Source: Gonium pectorale (Eukaryota; Chlorophyta; Chlorophyceae; Chlamydomonadales; Volvocaceae). Taken from it: a stretch of DNA of 64,000 bases. Below are positions 33,111 through 44,905 of this stretch, one piece after another. The number at the start of each line of letters is the position of its first letter. Position 1 is the first letter of the stretch. The position numbers and the translations under genes are program-made. The stretch lies in contig LSYV01000044.1 of the NCBI GenBank assembly GCA_001584585.1, positions 299,825 to 363,824 on the forward strand, in the 5' to 3' direction. The notes under the pieces were generated by a model. It was not told the DNA's origin and did not search any database. It saw only the letters and a list, made by a program, of their open reading frames with translations.

Positions 33111-33176
33111 CTGAACACCACCACGACTTCCAGGCCCGGGTGTCAGCTCAGCACTAGGCCCGCACAGCAGAGCCGG

Positions 33177-36100
33177 TCAGGTGCCCGCCGTGGCTGCCGC
33201 TGCTGCAGCGCGCAGGGCCGGGGATGGCTGCGGCGGCGGCGGCGGCGGAGGCCCCGATGGCTCGGCCGACGATGATGGCCCTACAGGCTGAGCATCACCA
33301 CACCTGCCGCACGACTCTGGCTGCTGGCCATCTGCATGGGACGCTCCTCGCTGCTGCCCCTGGCTCTGTTGCTGCTGCTCTTGGTCCTGGTTCTGCTGTA
33401 GCGTCCGCTGCTGTGGTTTCGGCTTCCGCCACCTCTCCTTCTTCTCCTTCTTCTTCTGGTGCTTACTCTGATCCTTTCGTTGCTCCTGGGCCTGGTGCTG
33501 CTCTGAGATCTTCGCTTGTGGGGACGTCGTGGCGGCGCGAGCTGGGCCATCGCCGACAGCCGGCGGTCGTGAAGCTGCCACACCGGCTTCGTCTCTGCCG
33601 CTGGCTTGCAAGCACCCGCTACAGGTAGCCGCGGCTCCCGATACCCAGCCGCCGGCGGGTTCCGCCGGCGCTGCGTCAGCCTTGGCGCCACTCCAGGTCT
33701 TGGCCTGCAAGCGACGGGGTATACGCCTATGGGTGAGAGCGTGGTGACGGAGACAGTACTCAAGGATTGGCATGCAAGGACAGGCATAAAGGCAATGGAC
33801 TTGGCCCGTTGAAGGCCATGATGCCATTTTTTTATAAGGGTCTCTGTGCCGCCCTGCACAACCCGTGGCGCCCAAGGCAGGCTCCCACATCGGGAAGCTT
33901 TCATCAAGCGCTAGCATCGCTTGATGAGAATCCCTGAGACCGCACCAATCACTACCCGATCTGTACTGTAACGTGCGCGAAGACATAATACCCATGGCAT
34001 CTTCTTTTGGACGTCCCAGGATATCAGCTGTGTGTGACTGCAGCCCCGTCCTTGGGCCTTGCACCCCGTGCGGGCCCTTAAGCTCGAAACCAACTAACGG
34101 AATGGTACGTGCTAGTGAAGTGGAAGGAGCCACATGGAAAGTACCTGTGCGCACCTCCGGATCAAGCCCAGCCGACGGAGCCCCGTGAACTGAGTCTGCT
34201 AACAGAACCCACGTAGCGGACATTCATACGCACCTTCGGCTCTACCGTGCGTGATGCGGCGCTGATGCGGGTGCCTCCTCCCTGGCCGTCCGTCGGAGGG
34301 TCCGCGCGAGCCGGCGCGGCGGCCACTTGCGGTGCCAGCTGCGATGCAGGCAGCTGTGGCCGGGACCTGGTCGGCTGGGGGGTTAAGCTCGTCGTGGCGG
34401 CGGCACTGACGGACCGCGTGCCTTGCACCGGCGTTGGCGGCGATGGCGGCGGTGAAGGCGGCGCGGATGCCGACTGCTGCTGTTGCTGCTGCTTGGCAAG
34501 GTACCCTTGCGCTGCCGGTGCCTCTGACGGCCCTTGCTGCCTTGGCAGTTTCGCAGGCGGCGGTGGCCGAGCTGGCGGCGCCGCCGGCGCAACCCAGCGC
34601 AGCACCATGACAGGCTCCGCCTGGACGACCGCCCGGCCGCCGCCGCCGCCACCCGCCGCCACCGCCGCCGCCAGGGCATTGGCGCCGTACGCGCCGTGCG
34701 GCTCGCTGTCGTACACCACGCCCGGCGCAAGGCTGCACAGCACCACTGGCGGCGGCAACTGCAGCAGCGGCGACGGGGCGCCTACTGCTATTGGCGGAGA
34801 TGTGGCGGCCGCCTGCGGGTTGAACGCCACCGGGACGGCCGCCTCCTGGACCTGCAGTCCAGGGACGAGCGGCACGGCGGTACTGCCGGTCTCCGCCGTC
34901 ACCAGCGGTGTGACGCGCAGGCGCCACAGCGGGTGGGCGGCGGAGACGAAGAGGCCCAGCTGCAGCGACCGCAGCGCCAGGGGCCGGAGGGCGTGTGCGA
35001 CGGACGCGACGTCATGGGAGAGGAGACACTGTGGCTGCGACTGCGGCTGCGGCCGAGGCTGTGCCTGGCGATGCGCGACGCAGTGGGCGCACTGCCCGGT
35101 CAGTGCCGCGGCCAGATGCGCAGCAAGGCGCGCCGCTGCTGCCTCCACGTCGCTCCTGCCGCGGCCGCCGGCGAAGGCTCCGCCCGCCTCCTCCTCCCCC
35201 TCCTCCGCTGCCACAACGGCGCACCGTACAGTGTCGTACAGACGGTGCGCCACCTCGCTCCGCAGCAGCGCCGCCTGGTTGCGCTCCCCGGGTGTCGGCG
35301 CCAGCAGCGGCGGCGTTGTCCCGTGCCCACCAAAACCGAAACCGATGCCGAAACCGGTTCCGAGCGCCGCCAGCGGGTCCTCCCAGGCCACCGCGCGCAG
35401 CTCTGCCAGCAGCCGGTGGGCCAACAGGTTGCATGCCGCCTCCCACGCGATGTTGACGTTCAAGGACGCGGCGAGGACAGCGCCAGCGCCGGCGGTGCCA
35501 GCAGCGGCGCCGCCGCCGGCGGCCGCCTCCAGGGCGGGCGCCAGCAGCTGCTGTGCGGCGCAGGGGAGCCGGCCGCGGGCTGGGGGCTGCAGCAGCAGCT
35601 TCACCTGGGGCGAGGGAACCAGTAAACCGGATGGCGGCAGGCAGTGCGGGGTGCAGGCAATGGGCGGGTTAGCTTGCGAGACGGCATAGGGAGGGGGTGT
35701 TTGCGGTGCCAACTCTTCATGACGAGCGAATACAGTAAGGAGAACGTAGTAAGGAGCGCCATTGACATAAAAAATTGCGAGTTTCACTGCGTTCGTTCTT
35801 GCTGTCGGTCGGGTCCCCTGCTGCAAGCTGCTCCCCGCAAAACCAATGTTTGCGTTGCAGGCATGTCTGCATCTCTTCAAGTCCATCACCGGTTCCCTTG
35901 ATTCTGCCCATCCCCTGCCTACAGCGCCATCACTCTCAAGCCAGCATATCATCTGACTCGCCCAACCCTCGGCCCCGCCTTGCTTTCCGGTGAGTATGCC
36001 TCCCACCCTGTCTGCCCCATACCGCCTCACCGTGCGCTGCAGACAGGCCTTGAACTCCGCCACCTGCCCCCGCAGCTCCGCCACACCAAACCCGACGCTG

Positions 36101-39100
36101 TGGTCGGCGTCCGGCCGCAGCCGCGACGCGTCGACGCGCGAGAGGGGCGGCAGCTGTCCGTGCGCCCGCGGTGGCTGCACTTCGCCTGTTCCGCCGTTGC
36201 GCGCCGCGTGCGAATGCGCCGCCGCTGCCCGTCCCCATGGGTGCGAGTTGTGCCCAGACTGCTGCTGCTGCTGTTGCAGCTGCTGGATCCGGTCATGTGC
36301 GGTGTGGAGCTCCATGTACAGGTCGTCGTAACGGGCGTTCTGCGAGGAGTGCAACGCATGGGACAGGGGAGGCTCGAACAGGTGACGTGAGGGCAAACTT
36401 GTGCATGCGGGACCGGGAGGACGCCACGGGGACCAGGGGCCCATTGTCGAGTAGCGGCGGCGCCGGAAGCAGTCGCTGGGCAGGCGGGGCAGTCACAAGG
36501 CTTGAGTGCCACACCAGTACGCCTGAGTGGCCGGGGTCTGCGTGAGTGTCAAGCGTATGCGGGTGCGGCAGGATGCGGGTGCGGCGGGAGTCGTATGCGG
36601 CCAGCTTAAGCTTCGGAGCAGTGCAGCGTCACCAGCTCACCACTTGAGCAAGGTCTTTAATGCGCTAGCCCTTCACTGCGCCCCTTCCACGATTACCCCG
36701 TGGGGTCAAGGGCAGCACCCATCATCGCACGCGGGTTATCGTGCAGCGGCGCCGCATGACTCGGAAGCGCCCAGTGGCCCACGCGTTCTCCCAACCGTGA
36801 ACATGAAGTACCAAAGACCAGCCACCCACCGCTTCGCTGAGTGCGTCCTGCAGCTCTTGCGCCTCTTGCTTGGCCTCCTCCGCGCTCCGCTGCACTCTGT
36901 TGTACTGTTCGTACAGCTGGGACACGGCCCTGGACCTCTCCTGCTCATCGTGACACGGAATGCACGGGACGGGAAGGGCGACATGCCGCGATGGGTTGGG
37001 TGCGCGCGCAGGTCGCCACGACGACGCGACGGGAAGGGGCAAGGGCAGCCAGTCTCCAGAGCGGCTAGGCGCAGCAGACACCGAGACCCAGGAAGGGCAG
37101 CCCATCGCAGCGGACAAAGAGGCTAAATGCTATTGTTGTACATGCCATTGGGCGCCGGGGCTTGCTGTGACGCTGGTACGGCGTTGTGTCTTCTCAAGCC
37201 TCAACCCTTCGTTCACAAGTACTTACCGCCAGGTTGCGCTCCAGGGCCACCTTGGCAGCCTGTGGCGGTTCCGAAACCCAGTCAGGACGCGGGGACGGGT
37301 GGTAATGAAGAAGCGAAATGGATCACGGGCGGGGACGGCTGGTGGCGGCCGAGCGCCGTCAACACAAACGCGCGCCCGTGAACATGTGTTCACTACACGC
37401 GCTCACGCGAGCCCGTTCAGCGTATCCCCCACCCCGGGTGGGGGGCATTGCAAACACAATGCACTTCGGCCTCTCGCCACGTCCATCACACGCCGTCGTG
37501 AGCTTGCCGGCGTAGGCCCCTCGCCACCCCCCGCCAGCAGCTCACCTGGAGCTCCTGCGACGCCGCCAGTGAAGTGGACAGCTGCTGCTGGAGCCTGCCT
37601 TGCGCCTCGCGCAGATCGCGGATCTATGGCGCGCATTGAGTATGGAAAGAACCCGTTAGAAACCATGTGACGCGGAATATCAGGATTGAGCGCAGAATGG
37701 CAGGATGGCAGATTGGCAAAACAACGTTCCAAATCCAAGATTGGAACCCCGGAAACTCAAGACAGCTAGCATGGAGCATGCGACTGGATTGAGTGGACTC
37801 CGTGTCATCACATAACGACTCGCCCTCGCCTCCAACCTACCTGCTTGTCCCTGCCTGCGACGGCGGCCCGCTCTTCCCCGATGCACCTCGCCGCCTCGGC
37901 CCTCACCGACCGCACCGCCACATCGTGCTGCGCCGTCAGAGCCGAGAGCTCTTCAGTGCGCCGCCGCTCAGCCGCCTTAAGGGCGGCCGCATGCTGCCCC
38001 CTGGACGCCTCGTGTTCGCGGCGCAACGCCTCAAGGCTTGCCTCCGCAGACGGCTGCTGCCGTTGGCCCCCCGACGCCTCCCCGCCGGGGGCTAACTGCT
38101 GCGGCATTATCGCTGCAGCGGCCTCCGGGGAAGCTGCCAAGGCGCCAGGCCCAGCCGCGGCGGCGGCGGTGGCGGCGGCTAAGCCCATCGGCGCTAGTTC
38201 CACGGCGTCTCCGGGAGCACTGTAGGCATGCCGTAACTGCAATTGCTGCAGCGGCGCTCCCAGACCGACCGCCGTCTTGTGCACCTGCCGGTGTGGCCCT
38301 CCTGCGGCTGCGGCCGATGCCGACGCCCGGCTCATGACGGGCTTGGCCGGGGGGCGTGAATACACAGGCGGAGTCGACCTGCAGGCTCCTCGGGTGCCTG
38401 CCTCCAAGTCTGCGCTGACAGGCGACGAGTCGGCGTCAGGGCCGCGCTGGATGCCTATGAACTTGCGTATCCACTTGGGAAGCCATCCGCCACTCGCTGT
38501 CTCCGTTTGCAGCTGTGGCAGCTGCCGTAGACCAGCAGCAGCAGGGCGAGACGCGAGCGCCGCCTCCGGGGCAGCTCCGGCATCCGCCAGCGAGGGCCGT
38601 TGATGCGGGGGTGCGCCTGTTACACTGTCCTGCAGGTGTTGGCCATGCTGCTGGGCAGCGGTAGAAGCGAACGCCGCCGTCGGGACAGCTTTGCACTCAT
38701 CCGGCGTAAACCGCTGACACAAATTTGCGCCTGCTGAAGATCTGGGCTCCTGTTGGCCCTGCTCCCCTATGGCCCTTGTCTCCGCCCCTGGCGGCTGGGA
38801 AGCGGGCCGGGGGCTCTGGTACATGGAGCGGGTGTAAAGCCCATCAAGCGCCTGCGTCACGTCGTTGCGCCCCGGAGTCTGCTGTATTATCGGGAGTGTC
38901 TGCTGCGTCTGCTGCGGCCCTTGCGGGTTTGAAAGTGGTTGCGGTAATTGATGGTGCAACGGCTGCAGGGGCTGTGGCGACGGCGGTTGCGGAGGTGGCT
39001 GCTGATGCCGCAGCTGCGCTGATGGCTGCCACGGTTTCCACAGCGGGCGCTGTCCGCCTGGCACTTGGGGTCCCTCCACGCGGCCCAACCCTGCTCTTGG

Positions 39101-41753
39101 ACCGGCGCTACCCATCCCCGCTGCTGCTGCTGCTGCGGCTGGCTTCCCGTTTGCTGCAGGCCGGCCCACCATCTGCCAATCAGGCTCGACGTCGTCACGC
39201 TGGTGGCCCCTGGCCGAGGCGGAGCCCGTTGCAGCCGTGTTTATTACAGCGTCGGGGTCCGCTGTGGCGCCAGCCGCCGCCATGCAGCGGCTGCCGTCGT
39301 CATCGCCAGGTGACAGGACGGCGACCAGTGGGTCAGCCCTCCCACCGTCGGCAGTATTGCATGCCACCAATGCGGATTGTTGCTGCTCAGGCGGATTGCC
39401 AGATGCTGCGCGTGCTGAGGGAGCTATGGGAGCGGGGACAGTCGCCTGCGACTGAGCACTGTAGAGACATACAGCCGGGCGCGACCCGATGCCTGATAGC
39501 TGGGCCTGCAGCGAAGACGACTCCGGTGGAGATGACACCGCTGGCCGCTGTGACTGCAGTGTGGCGGGCTCGCTGCAGGGTGAGCTGACGGAAGCGGAGT
39601 CTCTCCGTTGCTTCGTGAGGCGGTCGCTGTTATCGGAAGGGCTGAAGACCGTGGCCTCCGTGGGCTTGGTGGGGCCGCTGCCTTCGCCCTTCGTGAGCGC
39701 CGCGGCTGCGCTGGCACCGCCGACAGCGCCGGCGGCCAAGCCAGTGCCAAAGGCAGCAGCACCGCGGTAGCCGGCGCCGCCGTCTGATCCCGAGCCCGCT
39801 TTCCGCTGCTGCGCTGGCGGCAATTCATCGCTCAACCAGTTCTGTGGAGGAGGCTGCGGCTGAGAAGGTGGCCAAGGCAGCGTTGGAAGTGGCGGCGGGT
39901 GCGCCACGGAACCGGCAGCCGTTGCGGCCTGTTGTGGCGAAGGTTGCAATTGCGGCAGGGGCATCACCTGATCCCGGGCCCTGCCAGCATCTGGGAAGAT
40001 ACTTGCCAAGCGCCCAGGAAGGCCCTGGAAGTGGTCTGCGGACTCGCCCGGAACGCGCGGGTGGAGCCCACTGCCTACGCCCGGCGAGTCGTACGGTGTT
40101 GGGGCCGCCGATGGCTGCTTCTTGCCGTGCGCTCTGGTGGCGGTGGCAGCAGCGGTGGGTTCGCCGGAGGCTGTAGCCGCTCTGATAGCAGCAGACGGAA
40201 CAGCCGATGGCACTCCGATGGTGCCGGACGGCTGCTGCTGCTGCCCGTGCTCTTGCGGCGCGCCAGCTAGATCTCGACCGATCAGAGGGGTTGCGGAGGT
40301 TCGGGCGCCTGGGCCGCCGCCGGCGCAGGCAACGCTGACCGATGTAGCGGGCGCTTGTGGCCTGAGCACGTCGTGGAGCGCGCTGCGTTGACAAGGGACA
40401 AAATGAGGGGGTTTGATCGTGGACGTCCGCTTGCAATAGAGTACGTGTTAGCTGGTGAGTCGGGTCACGCCGCATTCGCCGCATTCCAGGAGTGCCCCCC
40501 GTGCTCTTTGCGCTGCGTCACAACATCAACTCTCCTAGACGACCCAAGGCGAATTGCTGCGTGCGGCAAGCGGATGCGCAATGCGGTTGCCAGCCATGCG
40601 CAGATGCAGCCGGACTTGCCATGCCAACTTGAGGCCGACGGACCCACCTTTCTGGGGCCCCTGCCGCCAAAGTGGGTGCTTCGAAGCCCTCCTCAGCGCC
40701 GATGTCAACGGGCATGACCTCAAAGACCGTATTCAAGCCTCCGGCACCAACTGTTTCCCTACCGCCGCTGCCGCCGCCGCAGATGCCGACGCCTGCTGCG
40801 GCGGCGGAGGGAGTGGCAGCGGTGCCGCCGTGCCCAACCGCAGCCTCGTAAACGCTGCCCCCATCGGCGGCTGAAGAGCACGTGGAGGCGGGGGGTGAGG
40901 CTTCCACGGACGACAGCTCGTGGCTGCAGATGTCATGGGCGGCGGCATACGGGGACACCTGCGGCGCTGCCTTGAGATCGCTGCCGTCTGCGTCGGCGTG
41001 CGGCAGTCCTTCAGCCGTCGCGAGGGGCGGCGCCGACAGAAGGCCGCTGCTGCCGCTGGCAGCGACCGCAGCTGGCCTGGGTGGCTGCACTGTCCGCCCG
41101 CCGGCTTGCTGCGCGGAAGCCGCGCCCTGCGGTGCGCTGCCCGTCGTCGCTACGTGCCCCAGCGCTGGGTGCAGCACTCGCGGCGTTGGCGCGGGCTTTG
41201 GCCTGGTATAGCTGTCAGCAGCCTGCATGGCGGCTTCTTCGGCCTCGTCGGCGGTGCCGCGTGGCGGCGGACTGCAGAACAGCATGTTGTCCCGCGTGAC
41301 ACGCAGCCCAGCAGCGGATGCCGCTGCTGCTCCTAGTGCGGCCACCGAGACGCCGAGTTGCAGCGGCGGCGCATCCCCGTCTGCGCCGACGCTGATGCCG
41401 ATGCTGTTATTGTGACCACTGCTGTTCGCGCCGCCTCTGCAGCCGCCAGTAACTACGTCTCCCAAGGCTGCCCCGCGGGCCCCGTGAAAGCCTGCGGCCC
41501 AGCTACCACCAGCTCCGCCTCGGACCGCGGCGCCCAGCGGCTCGGTGGGGTGCCGCCGCTCGCCCTGCGGGCAGCAGGCCGCAGGCAGGGCACAGGTGTT
41601 GCAGTATTCGTCACCCGGAGCGGCGGCGAAGAAGGAGGTTTGCATCTTGGACGCGAAGCTCTCGGCCGAGTGCGGGCTAGCGAGGACGGCTGCCGCGAGA
41701 GGCGAGGTGGGGGCCTTTGCGAGTAAGGCTGCTGCTGCCCGCGCGAGGGCCAT
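33177..41753 (-). CDS. Giant coiled-coil protein CC2, about 2025 aa, eight exons
   Basis: Exons: 41753-40648, 40382-37841, 37623-37546, 37259-37227, 36940-36830, 36339-36031, 35604-34234 and 33704-33177. All phases match CC1. Exon 2 corresponds to CC1 exons 2-4 without introns. It shares with CC1 the Gly/Ala hydrophobic patch (GAAAFGTGLAAGAVGGASAA), the coiled-coil start (LEALRREHEASRGQHAAALK), the cassette exons (26, 11 and 37 codons), the motif RVDASRLRPDADH.VGFGV.ELRGQ, and the C-terminal domain (RLLAELRAVAWEDPLAAL, VAHRLYDTVRCAVV, LALRSLQLGLFVSAAHPLWR, VVLCSLAPGVVYD, VMVLRW). The tail differs from CC1: Lys/Gln-rich (KDQSKHQKKKEKKERWRKPK) and then poly-Pro. Intron 6 (36030-35605, 426 nt) has no stop in frame, so its retention would add 142 residues. 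It is divergently paired with broken Hsp70-like copy B. Confidence 0.75.
33901..33927. repeat. 10-bp perfect hairpin in CC2 intron 7
   Basis: tcatcaagcg and cgcttgatga are exact reverse complements around a 7-nt loop (ctagcat). It lies in the intron before the last CC2 exon. No function can be assigned; it is a short structured site worth noting only because it is perfect. Confidence 0.6.
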
Positions 41754-42309
41754 GCATCTGAGAGGTCGGTGCGGGCGGCAGCGTGACCCAGGCGGGGCTG
41801 CTGCTGCTGCGCCTTGGGCTGGAGCGCGAGCTAGCCGGGCCGACGGGTCGCACCTGACTGCTGACCGCGGTGCACCTCGGCCGCCACCGCGAGCTTCCGC
41901 CTGGACGGGTGAGGTCGACGAGCCAATCTAGTAAGGACTGCCACGCGGTGCCCACAAAGACCAGACAGCCCATTAAGCCATGCGTGCTGCGGTGCTAGCG
42001 ATAGCAATGGCGTCGCGTGTGGTCCGATGGCATCTTAGAAAATGTCTGTATTTAGTGGGAACCCCCAGGGACGAGGGGAAGTTGGTTGCCATCCGGCCCC
42101 GTTCGCTAAGGCGTACCCAGACGGGAAGACCTTGCATTGTCCGAGGGCCGTGTCAGCCCCTTTGCTTGGTCCCGAAGGAACCCGTGAATACACCGTGGGA
42201 GGCGCTTCGTGAACTAGGTAAGGACGATGCCAGTGGCAATGTGCATTATTGTAGTAAGTGGCGTTTCGGGCGCGAAGCATAGGCTTGCGGCGACGCCGAG
42301 ATCGGTGAG
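41754..42309. promoter_or_regulatory. Divergent spacer between CC2 and Hsp70-like copy B
   Basis: The spacer is 556 bp with the same head-to-head layout as the 514-bp spacer of module 1. I see no long stretch of identity between the two spacers by eye. It is presumed to hold the CC2 promoter. No heat-shock element with three units was found. Confidence 0.45.
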
Positions 42310-42959
42310 ATGGCCGCCTAGGCGGCGCATGAATTGGCCGCGTTGACTCGCGCCAAACCCACGGGCACCGTCGGCATCGACTTCGGCACCTATGCGACGG
42401 GCTTTGCGTACTGCGAGCTGACCGATGGCGGCGTCGCCAACGACCCACGGGTCATGCTGCACTTCAGCTGGCCCGAGCAGCCCGCGCCCGACCCCAAGAC
42501 ATGCACCGCAGCCATTTATCGCGGCAGGCAGCTGGTGGGTTGCTGAAGGGATGTGGATGTGCTCAAATATGCTCCACATGTGCACTGTATGGGCCTTGTT
42601 AGGAGGGGCAGCGGTAGTAGGGCTCATGCCGGGTACACGTCACCTCCTCCGTAACTCTTGTACTTCACACCATACTTTGCAGCCCAACACCTGACTGCTT
42701 TCTCTCTTCTTGCACACTGTCACCCGCAGTGGGGCTGGCCCGCTTGGCGCCGCTGGTGCTCCCTGCCCCCCGCCGAGCGGCTTCAGTACGCCTACCTGGA
42801 GAACTTCAAGCTGCTGCTGGAGCCCACACAGGGCCTGCACCAGGCGCCCGCGGGCGAGGCAGGAGGCGGTGGGGCTGGTGGCGGCGGACTGCTCCCGGAG
42901 CTGCCCCGGGGGCTGACCGTGGTGCAGGTGGTGGCGGACTTCCTGGGCGCTGTCAAGAG
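42310..42959 (+). pseudogene. Hsp70-like copy B, broken N-terminal fragment
   Basis: Two exons remain: 42310-42534 and 42730-42959, equivalent to exons 1-2 of copies A and C. The start reads ATG GCC GCC TAG, a stop at codon 4 where copy A has ATG GCC GCT CCG. After the stop the frame is intact (LTRAKPTGTVGIDFGTYATG through RGRQL). Exon 2 has lost its first two codons (Glu-Ala) but keeps phases and LPRGLTVVQVVADFLGAVK. Exons 3-12 are absent. A last-exon relic in the same orientation lies at 48367. Frame conservation after the stop implies recent inactivation or use of a downstream non-ATG start. Confidence 0.85.
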
Positions 42960-43304
42960 GTGCGGGATTGTTGTGGATGGAGGTTTGCGGGTGTCGAGCG
43001 AGTGAAGGGATATGCCACAACACCGTGGCCTGTGAGTTGGCTGCCGCAGGCCACCCCTGAGCGCTCAAAACCTTCTGGATGCTGTAAGCAGGAAAAATGC
43101 CGACTCCACCCTGCTGTGTCGTGGCTCTGCCCTTGTCGGAAATCCGACAGTGTACGTGTTATGCTATGCCGTTGCCTGCCCCGTGCGCAAGAGATTATGC
43201 TTGGCAAGGCGCTTCAGGCCAACCTTCCCCAGTCCCATGTCCGCACTCGGCCGTCTCAGGTCTCACCCGCCCCCGCCCGTGTGTGCCCGGGCCGCCGCGT
43301 GCAG

Positions 43305-43399
43305 GCGGCCGCCCCAACTTCATGTACCCCAACGAGACGCTGCTGGTCACCCAGGCCTTCGGCAAGATGAACAACTTCCTGCGCCTACACATCCGCTAG
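43305..43399 (+). pseudogene. Unidentified terminal exon
   Basis: A good acceptor (cgcgtgcag) opens a frame GRPNFMYPNETLLVTQAFG, continuing KMNNFLRLHIR to TAG. Codon use and composition look like genuine protein. It is not part of the Hsp70-like family and no upstream exon fits. The phase needed (1) does not match the donor of Hsp70-like B exon 2 (phase 2), so a read-through fusion would shift frame. It may be the captured 3' end of another gene. Family not recognised. Confidence 0.45.
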
Positions 43400-44905
43400 T
43401 GAGCGGCGCTGCCAGACCCGCGGAGATGCCGCGGGGGCGCTGCCGGTGCGCACGGAGACGGTGCGCGACGGCGTTTGCGTTGTAGCCAGAGATGGGCAGC
43501 AACGGCGTAGCTGCTGAGGACCGAGCCCCAGCCGGAGCCGGAGTGTCCCGGGCTATGCGTCCATTTGTGCATCCCGGCCAAACGCAACACACCTTTTGAG
43601 TGGGGCAGTTGTCCTTTCCTTGAAGCTGGAGCAAACCAAACCGTCACCACGATCCGTTGGATCCTGCGAAATTGTGCTGCGCACAAACGTGACCGTACAG
43701 AACATTGCCGTACATCACATACATACCTCACACGCGCGACACACGGCGGCAGAAAATGCCGGTGCGGCTGTCCACACTGATTTTGTTGAATCGGCAGGTA
43801 GTACGGCGGGGTGCCGACCCTCCCCTTCCGTGCTTGGCGTTGCTGTTGTACGGTTTATGCATTTCAGGACATGGGGTACGGGCGGTACGTGGACTTTTCT
43901 GCTTTATCGTCTTTTGCCACGACCTTACTCCTTTTGCGTGCGGTGCACTGAACGACTGGCGGTGGTGCATGCCCGAGCGCACCGGCGGAGGCCTGGGGAA
44001 CAGGTCCAGCGGCCGATGCGGAGCTACCCGGGGTTGCTGACTGTGGGGGTTGTTGAGCGCGCGAGTGCTGCGTGCGAATGGCGCCGAGCCGCGCTGCCCG
44101 CACAGGGCTGCGCGCGTCTCGAGGTAGGTTTGTAATGCATTACCAACTTGCAACGCTGCCGTACAGGGCACACCCTGCCGTACTGGCGTACTTTCATGAT
44201 ACGTGCAAACCCCTGTTGGTCGGGACATACACGCCACATTAACTGTTGTCGGGGAAAGGAACGTTCACGTCTTCGTTCCTTCCTTTCTTTCGGTGGGCGT
44301 GTGTGCAGCCGGCGACACTCAAAACGCGGGCTGAGCCCCAGCGGTGTGAGGCTTTCGGGGCGCTGACGGCGCGCCGCCAGGTCGTGCATGCAGCGGGCCC
44401 TGTCGGCAGCGTCACTCGCGTCCCGCCTTCCCATCCTAGGGCAACGGCTCCGGCCCCCTCGCCATTGCGCGGCCGTTGCATCGCAGCTGAAGGATTGCGC
44501 ACTGACTGCGGCAGCTGCGGCATGCACGGGCCCACCTGCGGCTAGGCTGGCCGCGCACCTGGCCGCGCACCTGACAACTCGAGAAGTGGGGCAGTGTGCT
44601 CGGGGCGTCGGGGGCACCAGCTTGAGAGTTGGACCACGCGTAAGCAGACCGCCCTTGCGTACACGCCAGGAAACCATCGTACTTCCGGTACTGTACTTGG
44701 TTGTTTACTGCGCTTCGCGCGGAAACCGTCGTGTTTAGGACAAAGCGCCCGCGTGAAATGCTCTGAGGAGCGCAAGCCCTCCTCGCCTCCCTCATCACCC
44801 ATTCATCCGTGCTCAACGAGAAATGTGCCCAACGGCAGGCCCTTCCTGGCATCAAGACCGTTCCGAGGCCGCCCTCACATGCCCCCAGTTCAGCCATTAT
44901 CCCCC
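43400..44905. other. No supported gene
   Basis: Spacer between the orphan exon and the stop codon of the MYND gene; it should hold the MYND 3' UTR. Only short unsupported frames are present. Confidence 0.45.
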
